64,000 bases of DNA from JAOPZW01 sp963806015 (GTDB lineage Bacteria > Actinomycetota > Thermoleophilia > Solirubrobacterales > Solirubrobacteraceae): contig CAWDWM010000004.1 in the NCBI GenBank assembly GCA_963806015.1, forward strand, positions 248,001 through 312,000. The letters run 5' to 3'. Numbering within the stretch: position 1 is the stretch's first letter; each line of letters starts with the position of its first letter. Shown in pieces: positions 1 through 8,036 of the stretch. Position numbers and translations under genes: made by a program. The notes below the pieces were generated by a model that did no database searches, was not told the origin of the DNA, and saw only the letters and a list, made by a program, of their open reading frames with translations.

Positions 1-1
1 G

Positions 2-172
2 ATGATCAGCCTGCCCAAGTGGGCGCAGCCGCCGGTGCGCTACCGGGCCTGCAGCGTCCGCCGCTCGGGCGCCGACAGCAGCGGCGCGGCCGCCTTCATC
101 AGGGAAGTGACCGGCAGGGCGGGGCGCGGCGCGCTGAAGGCCCACGGCTTCGGGCTACCGCCGCGTAAGTGA
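2..172 (+). CDS. modA: Molybdate ABC transporter substrate-binding protein, C-terminal end (partial)
   Basis: This is the last 56 codons of a gene that enters from the left edge. The frame is open from base 2 to a TGA at 170-172. The tail reads like the end of a periplasmic solute-binding protein of the ModA type: a stretch with AAAFIREVTG resembles the final helix, and it ends in HGFGLPPRK. The identification rests mainly on context, because the GTG start of the ModB permease follows the stop codon directly and ModC follows that. The protein would bind molybdate or tungstate outside the membrane and deliver it to ModB. A sulfate- or other oxyanion-binding protein cannot be excluded from so short a piece. 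Confidence 0.6.
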   Translation: MISLPKWAQPPVRYRACSVRRSGADSSGAAAFIREVTGRAGRGALKAHGFGLPPRK

Positions 173-1006
173 GTGCCGCGAGGGGCGTTCACCGCGCTGC
201 TGGCGCTGGTCACGGGCATCACGCTCGCGTTCCTGGCCATCCCGATCGTCGCGCTGTTCACCGAGGTGCCGCTGCGTGACGTGCCCGGGCTGCTCCGCGA
301 GCCCGCGGTGCGCGACGCGCTCGCGGTCACGCTGCGCACGAACCTCATCGCCAATGCGCTGATCCTCGGCTTCGGGACGCCGACGGCGTGGCTGGTCGGC
401 CGGCGGCAGTTCCTCGGGCGCTCGCTCGTCGTCACGCTGATCGAGCTGCCCCTGGTGCTGCCGCCGGCGGTGGCCGGGATCGGCCTGCTCGCGGCCGTCG
501 GGACCGGGGGCCTGTTCGGCGCCACGCTGCGCGACGCGGGCATCTCGCTGCCCTTCACCGAGGCGGCCGTCGTCCTGGCCATCACCTTCGTGGCCTCGCC
601 GTTCTACATCCGCCAGGCGATCAGCGCGTTCGAGTCGATCGACCCGAACATGACCGACGCCGCGCGGACGCTCGGCGCCGGCCCCGGGCGGACGTTCTGG
701 CGGATCGGACTGCCGCTGGCGGCAGGGGGGCTGCTGGCCGGCTGGGTGCTCGCGTTCGCCCGCGGGATCGGCGAGTTCGGCGCCACCATCATCTTCGCCG
801 GCAACGTGCGCGGGCAGACGCAGACGCTGACCCTGACCATCTACGAGCAGCTCGAGAGCAATCTCGACGTCGCACTGGCCATCGGCGTGCTGCTCGTGGT
901 GCTCAGCGGCGGAGTGCTGCTGTCCTACAAGATGCTCTCCTCGTGGAGACGCTCGAGCTCGACTTCGCCGTCGCCCTTCGCTCGTTCGAGCTCGGCCTCC
1001 GCCTGA
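173..1006 (+). CDS. modB: Molybdate ABC transporter permease ModB
   Basis: A 277-residue inner-membrane permease of the molybdate/sulfate type. Five or more hydrophobic segments are visible, beginning at residues 5-28. The cytoplasmic EAA-type loop lies near residues 160-185 (DAARTLGAGPGRTFWRI), where it docks on the ATPase. The conserved ARGIGEFGAT stretch, typical of ModB/CysT permeases, follows near residue 200. The GTG start directly follows the upstream stop codon. The 3' end overlaps modC by 64 bases, so the last 20 residues are low-complexity Ser-rich sequence read through the modC start region. With the neighbours it forms a ModABC importer for molybdate, which serves molybdenum-cofactor enzymes. 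Confidence 0.9.
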   Translation: MPRGAFTALLALVTGITLAFLAIPIVALFTEVPLRDVPGLLREPAVRDALAVTLRTNLIANALILGFGTPTAWLVGRRQFLGRSLVVTLIELPLVLPPAVAGIGLLAAVGTGGLFGATLRDAGISLPFTEAAVVLAITFVASPFYIRQAISAFESIDPNMTDAARTLGAGPGRTFWRIGLPLAAGGLLAGWVLAFARGIGEFGATIIFAGNVRGQTQTLTLTIYEQLESNLDVALAIGVLLVVLSGGVLLSYKMLSSWRRSSSTSPSPFARSSSASA

Positions 1007-1980
1007 GCATCGGCGCCGAGACTGTCGCGCTCGTCGGGCCTTCGGGCGCCGGCAAGTCGACCGTCCTGCGGGCCATCGCCGGGCTGCGGCGGCCCGATCG
1101 CGGGCGCATCGCCCTCGGCGAGCGGGCCTGGTTCGACGCCGCCGCGAAGATCGACCTGCCGCCCGAGCGGCGGTCGGTCGGCCTGGTCTTCCAGGAGTAC
1201 GCGCTGTTCCCGCACATGACCGTGCGCGGGAACGTCGCCTTCGGCGGTGGCGGGCGCGCCGACGTGGGCGGGCTGCTCGAGCGCCTGCGCATCGACCACC
1301 TCGCCGACGAGCGCCCGGGCGCGCTGTCGGGCGGCGAGCGCCAGCGCGTCGCCGTCGCCCGCGCGCTGGCGCGCGACCCGCAGGTCATGCTGCTCGACGA
1401 GCCCCTGTCCGCGCTGGACGCCCACACCCGGGCGGTCGTGCGCGGCGAGCTGCAGGACGTCCTCGCCGACCTGGCGCTGCCGACGCTCATCGTGACCCAC
1501 GACTTCCGCGACGCCGCCGCGCTGGCGGGGCGGATCGGGGTGCTGGTCGACGGGCGCCTGCGCCAGCAGGGGACCGCGGCGCAGCTGGTGGCCCATCCAG
1601 CCGACGCCTTCGTGGCCTCCTTCACCGGCGGCAACCTGCTGCCCGGGCGCGGGGACGGCGGCGTCGAGGTCACGCTGGACGCCGGCGGCGTCGTGCGCGC
1701 GGCCGAACCGGCCTCCGGGCGCGTCGGCGTCGCCGTCTACCCGTGGGAGGTCGGCATCGCGCTGCAGGCGCCCGTCGACGGGCTCAACGGCCTGCCGGGC
1801 GTCGTGCAGGGCGTGGCCCCCGAGGGCAGCCGCGTGCGCCTGCGCATCGGCGAGGTCGTCGTCGAGCGCCCGGCCGACGAGCTCGAGCGCCTGGGCGTCG
1901 AGCAGGGGACGACCGCGTGGGCGACCTTCCCACCCGCGGCCGTGCGCATCGTCGCGCTCGATCAGGACCCCGCGCACTAG
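943..1980 (+). CDS. modC: Molybdate ABC transporter ATP-binding protein ModC
   Basis: A 345-residue ABC ATPase that energises molybdate import. Walker A GPSGAGKST lies near residues 33-41, the signature LSGGERQRVA near 127, Walker B VMLLDEP near 147 and the switch histidine (VTHD) near 186. The C-terminal 100 residues look like a small TOBE/MOP-type oxyanion-binding domain, as in ModC. The frame is open far upstream, but homology to ABC proteins starts only at the GTG at 943 (ETLELDF...). That GTG lies inside the end of modB, consistent with translational coupling. Confidence 0.88.
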   Translation: METLELDFAVALRSFELGLRLSIGAETVALVGPSGAGKSTVLRAIAGLRRPDRGRIALGERAWFDAAAKIDLPPERRSVGLVFQEYALFPHMTVRGNVAFGGGGRADVGGLLERLRIDHLADERPGALSGGERQRVAVARALARDPQVMLLDEPLSALDAHTRAVVRGELQDVLADLALPTLIVTHDFRDAAALAGRIGVLVDGRLRQQGTAAQLVAHPADAFVASFTGGNLLPGRGDGGVEVTLDAGGVVRAAEPASGRVGVAVYPWEVGIALQAPVDGLNGLPGVVQGVAPEGSRVRLRIGEVVVERPADELERLGVEQGTTAWATFPPAAVRIVALDQDPAH

Positions 1981-1981
1981 A

Positions 1982-2773
1982 TTGCGCGAGCGGGTGCTCG
2001 CCCTCGTCCTCAAGCTCACGTTGGCCCCTGCCCTGGTCGCCGCCGCCACCCAGGTCGCCCGCCGGCTCGGGCACCGCGCCGGCGGCCTGGTCGGCGGCCT
2101 GCCCGTCGTGGCGGCGCCGATCGTCCTCATCTACGCGGTCGAGCAGGGCGACGGGTTCGCCCGCGACGCGGCCGCGGCCGGCACGCTCGGGCTCGTCGCG
2201 CCGGTCCTCTTCTGCCTCGCCTACGCGGCGTGCGCGCGCCGGGCGGGCTACGCGGTGGCGCTGGCCGCGGGGTGGCTCGCGTTCGCCGTGGTGACGGCGG
2301 CGCTGTCCGCCGTCGACCCGCCGCTGGCCGTAAGCGTGGCGATCGCCCTCGCGGGGATCGGGGGCGGGTCGTGGCTACTCGCGCGCGCCGCCTCGGGCGG
2401 GCCGTTCGACGCGCCGGCGAGTGACCTGCTGGCCTGGCGTCTGGCCATCACGGCCGCGCTCGTCGTGGCCACCACCTCCGCCGCGCATGGCCTGTCGGCC
2501 CATCTGGCCGGGCTGCTCGCGACGTTCCCGATCATCACCGCCGTGCTGGCGGGCTTCACGCAGGCGAGCGTCGGCGCGGACGCGGCGATCGAGCTGCTCA
2601 GCGGGCTCGTGCCCGCCCTCGTGTGCTTCCTGGCGTTCTTCGCCACGCTGGCCGCGACCCTCGGCTCGCTCGGCGGCCCGGAGGCATTCGGTCTGGCGAC
2701 CGTCGCCGCCCTCGGCCTCTGGGGCGTGCTGGTCGGGGTCACACATCGCGTCGGAGCGCGCTGGGCGCCCTAG
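1982..2773 (+). CDS. Multi-pass membrane protein with internal duplication, unknown function
   Basis: A 263-residue, almost wholly hydrophobic protein with about eight membrane segments. The TTG at 1982, one base after the modC stop, is the first start; a GTG at 1994 is an alternative. Its two halves resemble each other. GLVGGLPVVAAPIVL followed by GLVAPVLFCLAYA (residues about 35-82) matches GLLATFPIITAVLAG followed by GLVPALVCFLAFF (about 176-222). This suggests an inverted or tandem-repeat transporter fold. The pattern is reminiscent of GlpM-like small membrane proteins, but I do not recognise a named family with confidence. Tight spacing behind modC suggests cotranscription, so a role in anion handling is possible but unproven. 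Confidence 0.75.
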   Translation: MRERVLALVLKLTLAPALVAAATQVARRLGHRAGGLVGGLPVVAAPIVLIYAVEQGDGFARDAAAAGTLGLVAPVLFCLAYAACARRAGYAVALAAGWLAFAVVTAALSAVDPPLAVSVAIALAGIGGGSWLLARAASGGPFDAPASDLLAWRLAITAALVVATTSAAHGLSAHLAGLLATFPIITAVLAGFTQASVGADAAIELLSGLVPALVCFLAFFATLAATLGSLGGPEAFGLATVAALGLWGVLVGVTHRVGARWAP

Positions 2774-2785
2774 ACTGGAACGTTG

Positions 2786-4111
2786 ATGGAACGTACCCGC
2801 CATGGCCGTAACAACCCCTCGCACACCGTGATCGCCGCCGAGCAGGAAGGGCGGCCGAAGCAGCGTGCCTTCTGCATCGCGGCGCTGCCCGAGGGCGACG
2901 ACCTCTCAGAGCTGCGCGAGCTGCTGCGCACGGCGGGCGTCGCGGTCGTCGGCCAGGCCGTCCAGCACCGCGACAAGGCGCACCCGAACACCTATCTGGG
3001 CCCCGGCAAGGTCGAGGAGGTCAAGGCCGCCGCGAAGGCCGCGGACGCCAACGTCGTCGCGTGCGACGACGAGCTCTCACCGCGTCAGGAGCGCAACCTC
3101 GAGGGCGAGCTGGGCATTCCCGTCATCGACCGCACGGCGATCATCCTCGACATCTTCGCCGACCATGCCAACAGCGCCGAGGGCAAGCTCCAGGTCGAGC
3201 TTGCGCAGCTGCAGTACAACCTCGCGCGGATGCGCGGCCTGTGGACGCACCTCGAGCGCCTGGGCGCCTCGGCGTCGGCGCCGGGCATCGGCACCAGGGG
3301 CCCCGGCGAGACGCAGATCGAGACCGACCGCCGCCTGGCCCGCGACCGCATCTCCGCCCTGAAGCGCAAGCTGGCCGAGGTGAAGTCCTCGCGCGCCGTG
3401 ATGCGCGCCGAGCGCGAGCGCGCGCACCTGCCGCAGGTGGCGCTCGTCGGCTACACCAACGCGGGCAAGTCGACGCTGCTCAACCAGCTCACCGGGTCGT
3501 CTGTCGGCGTAGCCGACCGCCTCTTCCACACGCTGGATCCCAGCACGCGCGCGGCGCGGCTCAACGGCCGGCCCTATCTGCTGACCGACACAGTCGGCTT
3601 CATCCGCAAGCTGCCCCACCAGCTCGTCGACGCCTTCGGCGCGACGCTCGAGGAGACGACCGTGGCCGATCTCGTGCTGCACGTCGTCGATGCCTCGGTA
3701 CCCGAGGTGGAGATGGACGAGATGCTGCGCGCGGTCGACGCCGTCCTCGAGGAGATCGGCGCCGGCGACCGCCCGCGCCTGCTCGTGCTCAACAAGGCCG
3801 ACGCCCTCGACGACGAGCGCCGCGAGGAGCTGCGTTTCGCCCACCCCGACGGCATCCTCGTCTCGGCGCTGACCGGCGCCGGGGTGGACGAGCTGGGCGA
3901 CCGCGTGGAGCACGCGTTCGACGAGTCCTTGCGCTCCATCGACCTGCTGCTGCCCTTCGACGAGGGCGGCCGGCTGGCCGAGCTCCACGAGCTGGCCGGC
4001 GAGCTCGAGCGCACGGACACGGCCGAGGGCGTCCGCATCCGCGGCCGGGTCCCGGTGACCGTGGCCGAGCGCTACGCGCGCTTCGCGGTCTCCAACGGCG
4101 CGGGTCGGTAG
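2786..4111 (+). CDS. hflX: Ribosome-associated GTPase HflX
   Basis: A 441-residue GTPase that binds the large ribosomal subunit and splits or rescues stalled ribosomes. The N-terminal HflX domain carries the conserved NTYLGPGK and Gly-rich GTRGPGETQIETDRR motifs. These are followed by a long basic helix and the G domain: G1 GYTNAGKST near residue 221, G3 DTVGF near 268 and G4 NKAD near 336. The ATG at 2786 is preferred over a TTG one codon earlier. A TAGACT hexamer 9 bases upstream suggests a near-leaderless promoter. A convergent gap holding a palindromic repeat follows. Confidence 0.95.
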   Translation: MERTRHGRNNPSHTVIAAEQEGRPKQRAFCIAALPEGDDLSELRELLRTAGVAVVGQAVQHRDKAHPNTYLGPGKVEEVKAAAKAADANVVACDDELSPRQERNLEGELGIPVIDRTAIILDIFADHANSAEGKLQVELAQLQYNLARMRGLWTHLERLGASASAPGIGTRGPGETQIETDRRLARDRISALKRKLAEVKSSRAVMRAERERAHLPQVALVGYTNAGKSTLLNQLTGSSVGVADRLFHTLDPSTRAARLNGRPYLLTDTVGFIRKLPHQLVDAFGATLEETTVADLVLHVVDASVPEVEMDEMLRAVDAVLEEIGAGDRPRLLVLNKADALDDERREELRFAHPDGILVSALTGAGVDELGDRVEHAFDESLRSIDLLLPFDEGGRLAELHELAGELERTDTAEGVRIRGRVPVTVAERYARFAVSNGAGR

Positions 4112-4144
4112 GCGTTTCGGCCTCTGGCCCGAAGGCTGGTGGCG

Positions 4145-4335
4145 GCACGAAACGGCATCATCGAGGGAGTCAGAGTGGCGGCGGCGCGGGCGTCCTGGTC
4201 GCTTGCAGGCCCGGGATGGGCGAACTGCCTGGGATCGGGTTCGGATTCCGGGCCAAATCCCAGGCAGTTCGCGCCCGACGGACCGGCGGCGGCGGCGGTC
4301 CGGGCTCACCCGCCGTCGGTGCCGCCGTTTTGGAG
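4145..4335. repeat. Palindromic intergenic element, copy A (right end degenerate)
   Basis: This fills the gap between the convergent hflX and MazG-like genes. Its left end carries GGCATCATCGAGGGA (4155-4169), the terminal motif shared with three other gaps in the window. At its centre is a perfect 16-bp stem (4220-4235 with 4257-4272, arm GCGAACTGCCTGGGAT) around a 21-base loop. The arm sequence and part of the loop recur in copy C near 28319. The right-hand terminal motif is not recognisable, so this copy appears degraded or truncated there. No protein-coding signal is visible. Confidence 0.7.
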
Positions 4336-4349
4336 CCCTGCACCACCAG

Positions 4350-4679
4350 CTAGCGCTGGTCGCCGGACCCCGACAGCACGCCGCGCTGCTGGCGCGAGAG
4401 GAGCTTGTCGAGGTTGCCCCGGGCGATCTCCTCGAGGTCGAGGCCGGCCTCGGTGGCCACCTGGGCCACGTACCAGAGCACGTCGCCGAGCTCGCCGGCC
4501 AGCGCCTCGAGGCGCTCGCCGGTCATGACGCCGCCGTCGTCGCGCAGCATCTTCTTGACCTTCTCGGCCACCTCTCCGGCCTCGCCGGCCAGGCCCAGGG
4601 TCGGGTAGACGATGTTCTCGCCGGCTCCGGGGTAGGTCGCCGTGCGCCGCGAGCGCGCCTGGTAGTCGGAGAGCAGCAT
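4350..4679 (-). CDS. MazG-like nucleotide pyrophosphohydrolase
   Basis: A 109-residue protein of the all-alpha NTP pyrophosphohydrolase (MazG/dUTPase-2) superfamily, which removes non-canonical or excess nucleoside triphosphates. The metal-binding helices are clear: GEAGEVAEKVKK gives the ExxE motif and ELGDVLWYVA the ExxD motif. The frame extends 28 codons further upstream, but the ATG at 4679 (MLLSDYQ) matches the usual family start and the upstream part looks random. It is transcribed toward hflX and shares a 117-base divergent region with the next gene. Confidence 0.88.
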   Translation of the reverse strand: MLLSDYQARSRRTATYPGAGENIVYPTLGLAGEAGEVAEKVKKMLRDDGGVMTGERLEALAGELGDVLWYVAQVATEAGLDLEEIARGNLDKLLSRQQRGVLSGSGDQR

Positions 4680-4796
4680 GGCGCGCGACGCTAGCAGGAG
4701 CTCCGAACGGCATTGGGGCAGGTGCGGCTGCCCGTACCTGCGGAGGCCTGATGACCGCCCCACTACCGAAACGCGTTCAACTTAGATTCCCAGGCG

Positions 4797-5513
4797 ATGG
4801 CTCTCTCGACGCCCAGACTTGTGCTGCTCGTCTTCGGGGTCCTGCTCGTCGTATGCGGCATCTCGGTGGGCGTCAGCGAGGCGTTCAAGCACGACCGCAC
4901 CACGACGACGACCATCAACCGCCACATCGAGCGCGTCGTGGTGCGGGCGGGGACGGGGAAGGTGCATCTCGAGGGCACCGAGTCCCAGCGGGTCATGGTG
5001 CGCGAGCAGCTGCAGTGGCTGTGGCGCGAGCCGACCGTGCACACGAGCGTGCAGGGCGCGACCCTGACGGTGAGCGGCTCGTGCCCGGACACCGGGCCGG
5101 TCAACCGCTGCAAGGCCGACATCGACCTCGCGATCCCCTTCGACGCCGACGTCGTGGTGCAGGGCGACAGCGGCGACATCTCCGCCGAGCGCCTGGCCGG
5201 CCATCTCAAGCTCACCACCGACAGCGGCGACGTCACGGCGCGCGACCTCAACGCGATCTCCGTCGCCGCCACCACCAACGCCGGCGACGTCGACGTGGCC
5301 TTCACCACCCAGCCGGTCTCGGTCAGCGCCAACAGCAACTCCGGTGACGTCCTGGTCACCGTGCCCGCCGGCGGCGAGTACCGCGTCGACGCGACCACGG
5401 CCGCCGGCGACGTCTCCGTCGAGGGCGTCCTGCGCAACGACCGCGCGCTGCGCTCGATCGCCGCCACCGCTGACGCGGGCGACGTGACCGTCCGCGGCCG
5501 CGAGCCTTCCTAG
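4797..5513 (+). CDS. DUF4097-type beta-solenoid surface/membrane protein
   Basis: A 238-residue protein with one N-terminal membrane anchor (residues 8-26) and an extracytoplasmic repeat region. The repeats are spaced Ser/Ala-Gly-Asp steps: DSGDIS, DSGDVT, AGDVDV, NSGDVL, AGDVSV, AGDVTV. This is the hallmark of the DUF4097/adhesin-like beta-solenoid family, often encoded near envelope-stress regulators. Two cysteines (residues about 100 and 109) could form a disulfide. No enzymatic motif is visible. A TAGATT hexamer at 4783-4788 lies 8 bases before the ATG. The gene ends at a strong bidirectional hairpin. Confidence 0.8.
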   Translation: MALSTPRLVLLVFGVLLVVCGISVGVSEAFKHDRTTTTTINRHIERVVVRAGTGKVHLEGTESQRVMVREQLQWLWREPTVHTSVQGATLTVSGSCPDTGPVNRCKADIDLAIPFDADVVVQGDSGDISAERLAGHLKLTTDSGDVTARDLNAISVAATTNAGDVDVAFTTQPVSVSANSNSGDVLVTVPAGGEYRVDATTAAGDVSVEGVLRNDRALRSIAATADAGDVTVRGREPS

Positions 5514-5518
5514 GGGGG

Positions 5519-5554
5519 ACGTCTCCGCGGGGCACGGTGGCCCCGCGGAGACGT
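5519..5554. terminator. Bidirectional hairpin terminator between convergent genes
   Basis: A perfect 15-bp inverted repeat (5519-5533 pairing with 5540-5554, arm ACGTCTCCGCGGGGC) with a 6-base loop. It lies between the convergent stop codons at 5513 and 5564. There is no U-run, as is usual in high-GC actinobacteria. Confidence 0.7.
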
Positions 5555-5563
5555 GGTCGATCC

Positions 5564-6565
5564 CTACGCCGGAATGAGCTTGAACTGCTTGAGGTAGGCC
5601 TGCGCGGCCTGCTCGGGCGTGTCCTTGTCGAGGTCGACCCGCGCGTTGAGCTCCTGCATGACGTCCGCCGTGAGGTTCTTGTTCACCGCGTCGATCGTGG
5701 CCGCCAGGTCGGGTCCGGCCTTGTCGGCCACCGACTGCTTCATCAGGAAGGTCGAGTTGTAGGGCGGGAACATGCCCTTGTCGTCCTCCAGCAGGACCTC
5801 GTCGTTGCGCTTGATCTGCGGGTCGGTCGTGAACACGATCGAGACGTCGGCCTGCCCGCTGGTCAGCACCTCGTGGCGCTGGTCGATGTCGACGGGCACG
5901 AACTTCTTGAACTTCAGGCCGTAGACCTTCTCGAGACCGAGCAGGCAGTCCAGGCGCGTGCGGCATTCCGGCGACCCATAGAGGGTGAGCTGGCCCGCCT
6001 TGGGCTTGAGGTCGGAGATCTTCTTGACCCCGAGCTCGGTGGCCTTCTTCTTGAGCAGTCCCACCTCGTTGGACGACGTGAACGGCGTGGGCGGGAAGGC
6101 CTCGATGCCCTGCTTGGCCAGGCCCGTCTTGACCTGTTCGAACGCCTGGTTCTCGTCGGTCGGGATGTCCTTGGCCGGGACCTTCAGGAACGAGAGCAGC
6201 GCGGTGCCGGTGTACTCCGGGTAGCCGGAGATCTGGTCGGTCTTGACCGCCTTCAGCGCCGTCTTCTCGTCGCCGAGGTTCAGCGCCTTCTTCACCGAAT
6301 AGCCGGCGGCCTGGAACGCCTGTGCGTAGATCTCGCCGAGCACCTTCTGCTCGGTGAAGTTCTTCGAGCCCACCGTGAGGGTGGTCTTGGCGTTCGCGTC
6401 GTTGTGCTTGATCGCGGTGGGCTCGGCGTCGCTCGTGGAGCTCGCCGGCGAGGTCGCGGCGGCACCGCTGCTGCTGGAGCTGTTGTTGTCGCTGCCGCAT
6501 GCGGCGACGCCGAGTGCGAGGGCAAGCACGGCTGCGAGCGCGGGTATGAAGCGTCGCCTGCTCAT
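5564..6565 (-). CDS. Osmoprotectant (betaine/choline-type) ABC transporter substrate-binding lipoprotein
   Basis: A 333-residue lipoprotein of the OpuCC/ProX/OpuAC family. It has a basic N-terminus, a hydrophobic core and a lipobox GVAAC with the modified Cys at residue 23, followed by a Ser/Ala-rich linker. The mature part starts with TLTVGSKNFTEQKVLGEI and contains SGYPEYTGTALLSFL, both typical of this family's ligand-binding fold. It would capture glycine betaine, choline or related compatible solutes outside the membrane. Its start codon overlaps the stop of the upstream permease (ATGA), so it is the last gene of a four-gene operon. Confidence 0.92.
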   Translation of the reverse strand: MSRRRFIPALAAVLALALGVAACGSDNNSSSSSGAAATSPASSTSDAEPTAIKHNDANAKTTLTVGSKNFTEQKVLGEIYAQAFQAAGYSVKKALNLGDEKTALKAVKTDQISGYPEYTGTALLSFLKVPAKDIPTDENQAFEQVKTGLAKQGIEAFPPTPFTSSNEVGLLKKKATELGVKKISDLKPKAGQLTLYGSPECRTRLDCLLGLEKVYGLKFKKFVPVDIDQRHEVLTSGQADVSIVFTTDPQIKRNDEVLLEDDKGMFPPYNSTFLMKQSVADKAGPDLAATIDAVNKNLTADVMQELNARVDLDKDTPEQAAQAYLKQFKLIPA

Positions 6566-7317
6566 GATGTGGGTGCGATCCTCCTCTTGGGAATGGAGAG
6601 CAGCCGGCGCCTGGACGCCGCCTGCTCGCTGAGCCTGAGCCCTTCGGGTGTGAGCTTGCGCTGCACCGCGGACAGCCCTACCTCGGCCGCGATGGCGAGC
6701 GCTGCGACGACGATGGCCGCTCCCAATCGGCCCGCGTCGCCATAGCTCGATGGGTTGATGATCGGGTCGCCGAGCGTCACCACGCCGGCCGCAGGGCCGA
6801 GGGTGGCGGTGGCGATGACGTTGACCGTCGAGGTCTTGACCCCGCCGAAGACGAGCGGCAGCGCCAGCGGCAGCTCGACCTTGCGCAGGATCTGCGCTCC
6901 GGTGAGGCCCATGCCGCGCGCGGCGTCGACCGCCTCGGGATCCACGCCGCGCACGCCGGTGTAGGCGTTGAGCAGGATCGGCGGGATGGCGAGCAGCACG
7001 AGCGCGAGCGTGATGTTGAAGAACCCGGCGCCCAGGGCCGCGAAGAACAGGAAGACGACGCCGATCGACGGGACGGCGCGCCCTGCGTTGGTCACGCTGA
7101 CGACCAGGAACGACCCGCGCTTGCTGTGGCCCAGCCACAGCCCGATGGGCAGCGCGATCACGGTGGCGATCCCCACCGAGGCCACCGTGATCAGCAGGTG
7201 CTCGCGCAGCAGCGGCAGCAGCTGGCTGCCGCCGACCTGCGCGCCGCCCGGCCCCTCCTGCTTGGTCACGATGAACTGCAGCGCGTCGCCGAGCGATCCG
7301 AGGAAGGCGAGGGTCAT
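6562..7317 (-). CDS. Osmoprotectant ABC transporter permease (second)
   Basis: A 251-residue permease of the OpuCB/OpuCD type with about five membrane helices. The EAA loop reads EAVDAARGMGLTGAQILRKV near residues 130-150, followed by ELPLALPLVFGGVK. The region GPAAGVVTLGDPIINPSSYG is typical of betaine/carnitine/choline permeases. The ATG at 7317 overlaps the stop of the preceding permease, and its own stop overlaps the substrate-binding gene, showing translational coupling. It pairs with the 7314-8036 permease to form the membrane channel. Confidence 0.92.
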   Translation of the reverse strand: MTLAFLGSLGDALQFIVTKQEGPGGAQVGGSQLLPLLREHLLITVASVGIATVIALPIGLWLGHSKRGSFLVVSVTNAGRAVPSIGVVFLFFAALGAGFFNITLALVLLAIPPILLNAYTGVRGVDPEAVDAARGMGLTGAQILRKVELPLALPLVFGGVKTSTVNVIATATLGPAAGVVTLGDPIINPSSYGDAGRLGAAIVVAALAIAAEVGLSAVQRKLTPEGLRLSEQAASRRRLLSIPKRRIAPTS

Positions 7318-8036
7318 GCCGTCCTCACGCGCGTCCAGGGGGTGAGCACGCGCTGGGCCAACAGCAGGATCGCGTCCAGGCCGACCGCCATCAGGACGCA
7401 CAGCGCGCCGCCGACGGCGATGTTGGAGATGAACTCCTTCTGGGAGGCCATCTGGTCGCCGAGCCCGCCCGCGCCCGCGAAGGTGGCCAGCGCGGCCAGC
7501 CCCACCGTCGTCGTCGCGGCGATGCGCAGGCCGGCCATGATCGCCGGCAGCGCCAGGGGCAGCTCGACGCGCCAGAGCAGCTGGTGGTCGGTCAGGCCCA
7601 TCCCGCGGCCCGCGTCGCGCGCCTCGTCGGGCACGCCGTCGAGCCCGTCGACGATGTTGCGGAAGAGGATGAGCAGCGTGTACGCCGTCAGTGCGATGAG
7701 CGCCGTCGTGTTGCCGCGCCCGGTGATCGGCAGCAGCAGGAAGAAGAAGGCGAGGCTGGGGATCGTGTAGAGGATCCCCGTCACCTGGGTGATCGGGCCG
7801 ACCAGCCCGCGGCGGCGGTGCGCGAGCAGCGCGAGGGCGAAGGCGATCGCGAAGCCGATGCCCACCGAGACGACCACGAGGAACAGGTGCTGCCAGAAGG
7901 GCGACACGTAGCGGTCGAGGTGGTGCACGATCCAGTCCGGGCAGAAGCCGTTGTTGGCCACGCAGCTGCCGCCCTCGTTGGAGCGGTCGCGGAAGAAGTC
8001 GTTGCCGGCCTGGGCCAGGAGCGTCGGGGCGCTCAT
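7314..8036 (-). CDS. Osmoprotectant ABC transporter permease (first)
   Basis: A 240-residue permease paralogous to its downstream neighbour. The N-terminal 45 residues are periplasmic and contain two Cys (CVANNGFC). About five helices follow, with the EAA loop DEARDAGRGMGLTDHQLLWR and then ELPLALPAIMAGLR. The sequence ILYTIPSLAFFFLLLPITG is characteristic of OpuCB-type subunits. The ATG at 8036 overlaps the stop of the ATPase gene by four bases. Two different permease subunits in one operon fit the OpuC/OsmVWXY arrangement rather than the ProV/W/X one. Confidence 0.92.
   Translation of the reverse strand: MSAPTLLAQAGNDFFRDRSNEGGSCVANNGFCPDWIVHHLDRYVSPFWQHLFLVVVSVGIGFAIAFALALLAHRRRGLVGPITQVTGILYTIPSLAFFFLLLPITGRGNTTALIALTAYTLLILFRNIVDGLDGVPDEARDAGRGMGLTDHQLLWRVELPLALPAIMAGLRIAATTTVGLAALATFAGAGGLGDQMASQKEFISNIAVGGALCVLMAVGLDAILLLAQRVLTPWTRVRTA

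Noticed and set aside
388..942. Open frame upstream of the modC GTG that would add about 185 residues
   Set aside because: It overlaps modB in another frame and reads as Arg/Ala-rich out-of-frame sequence; ABC homology starts at 943.
925..2130. Long antisense open frame over modC
   Set aside because: Composition is typical of reverse-strand reading of GC-rich coding DNA, with no motifs.
5537..6745. 402-codon plus-strand frame over the osmoprotectant binding-protein gene
   Set aside because: Shadow of the minus-strand lipoprotein gene, which has lipobox, family motifs and operon overlap.
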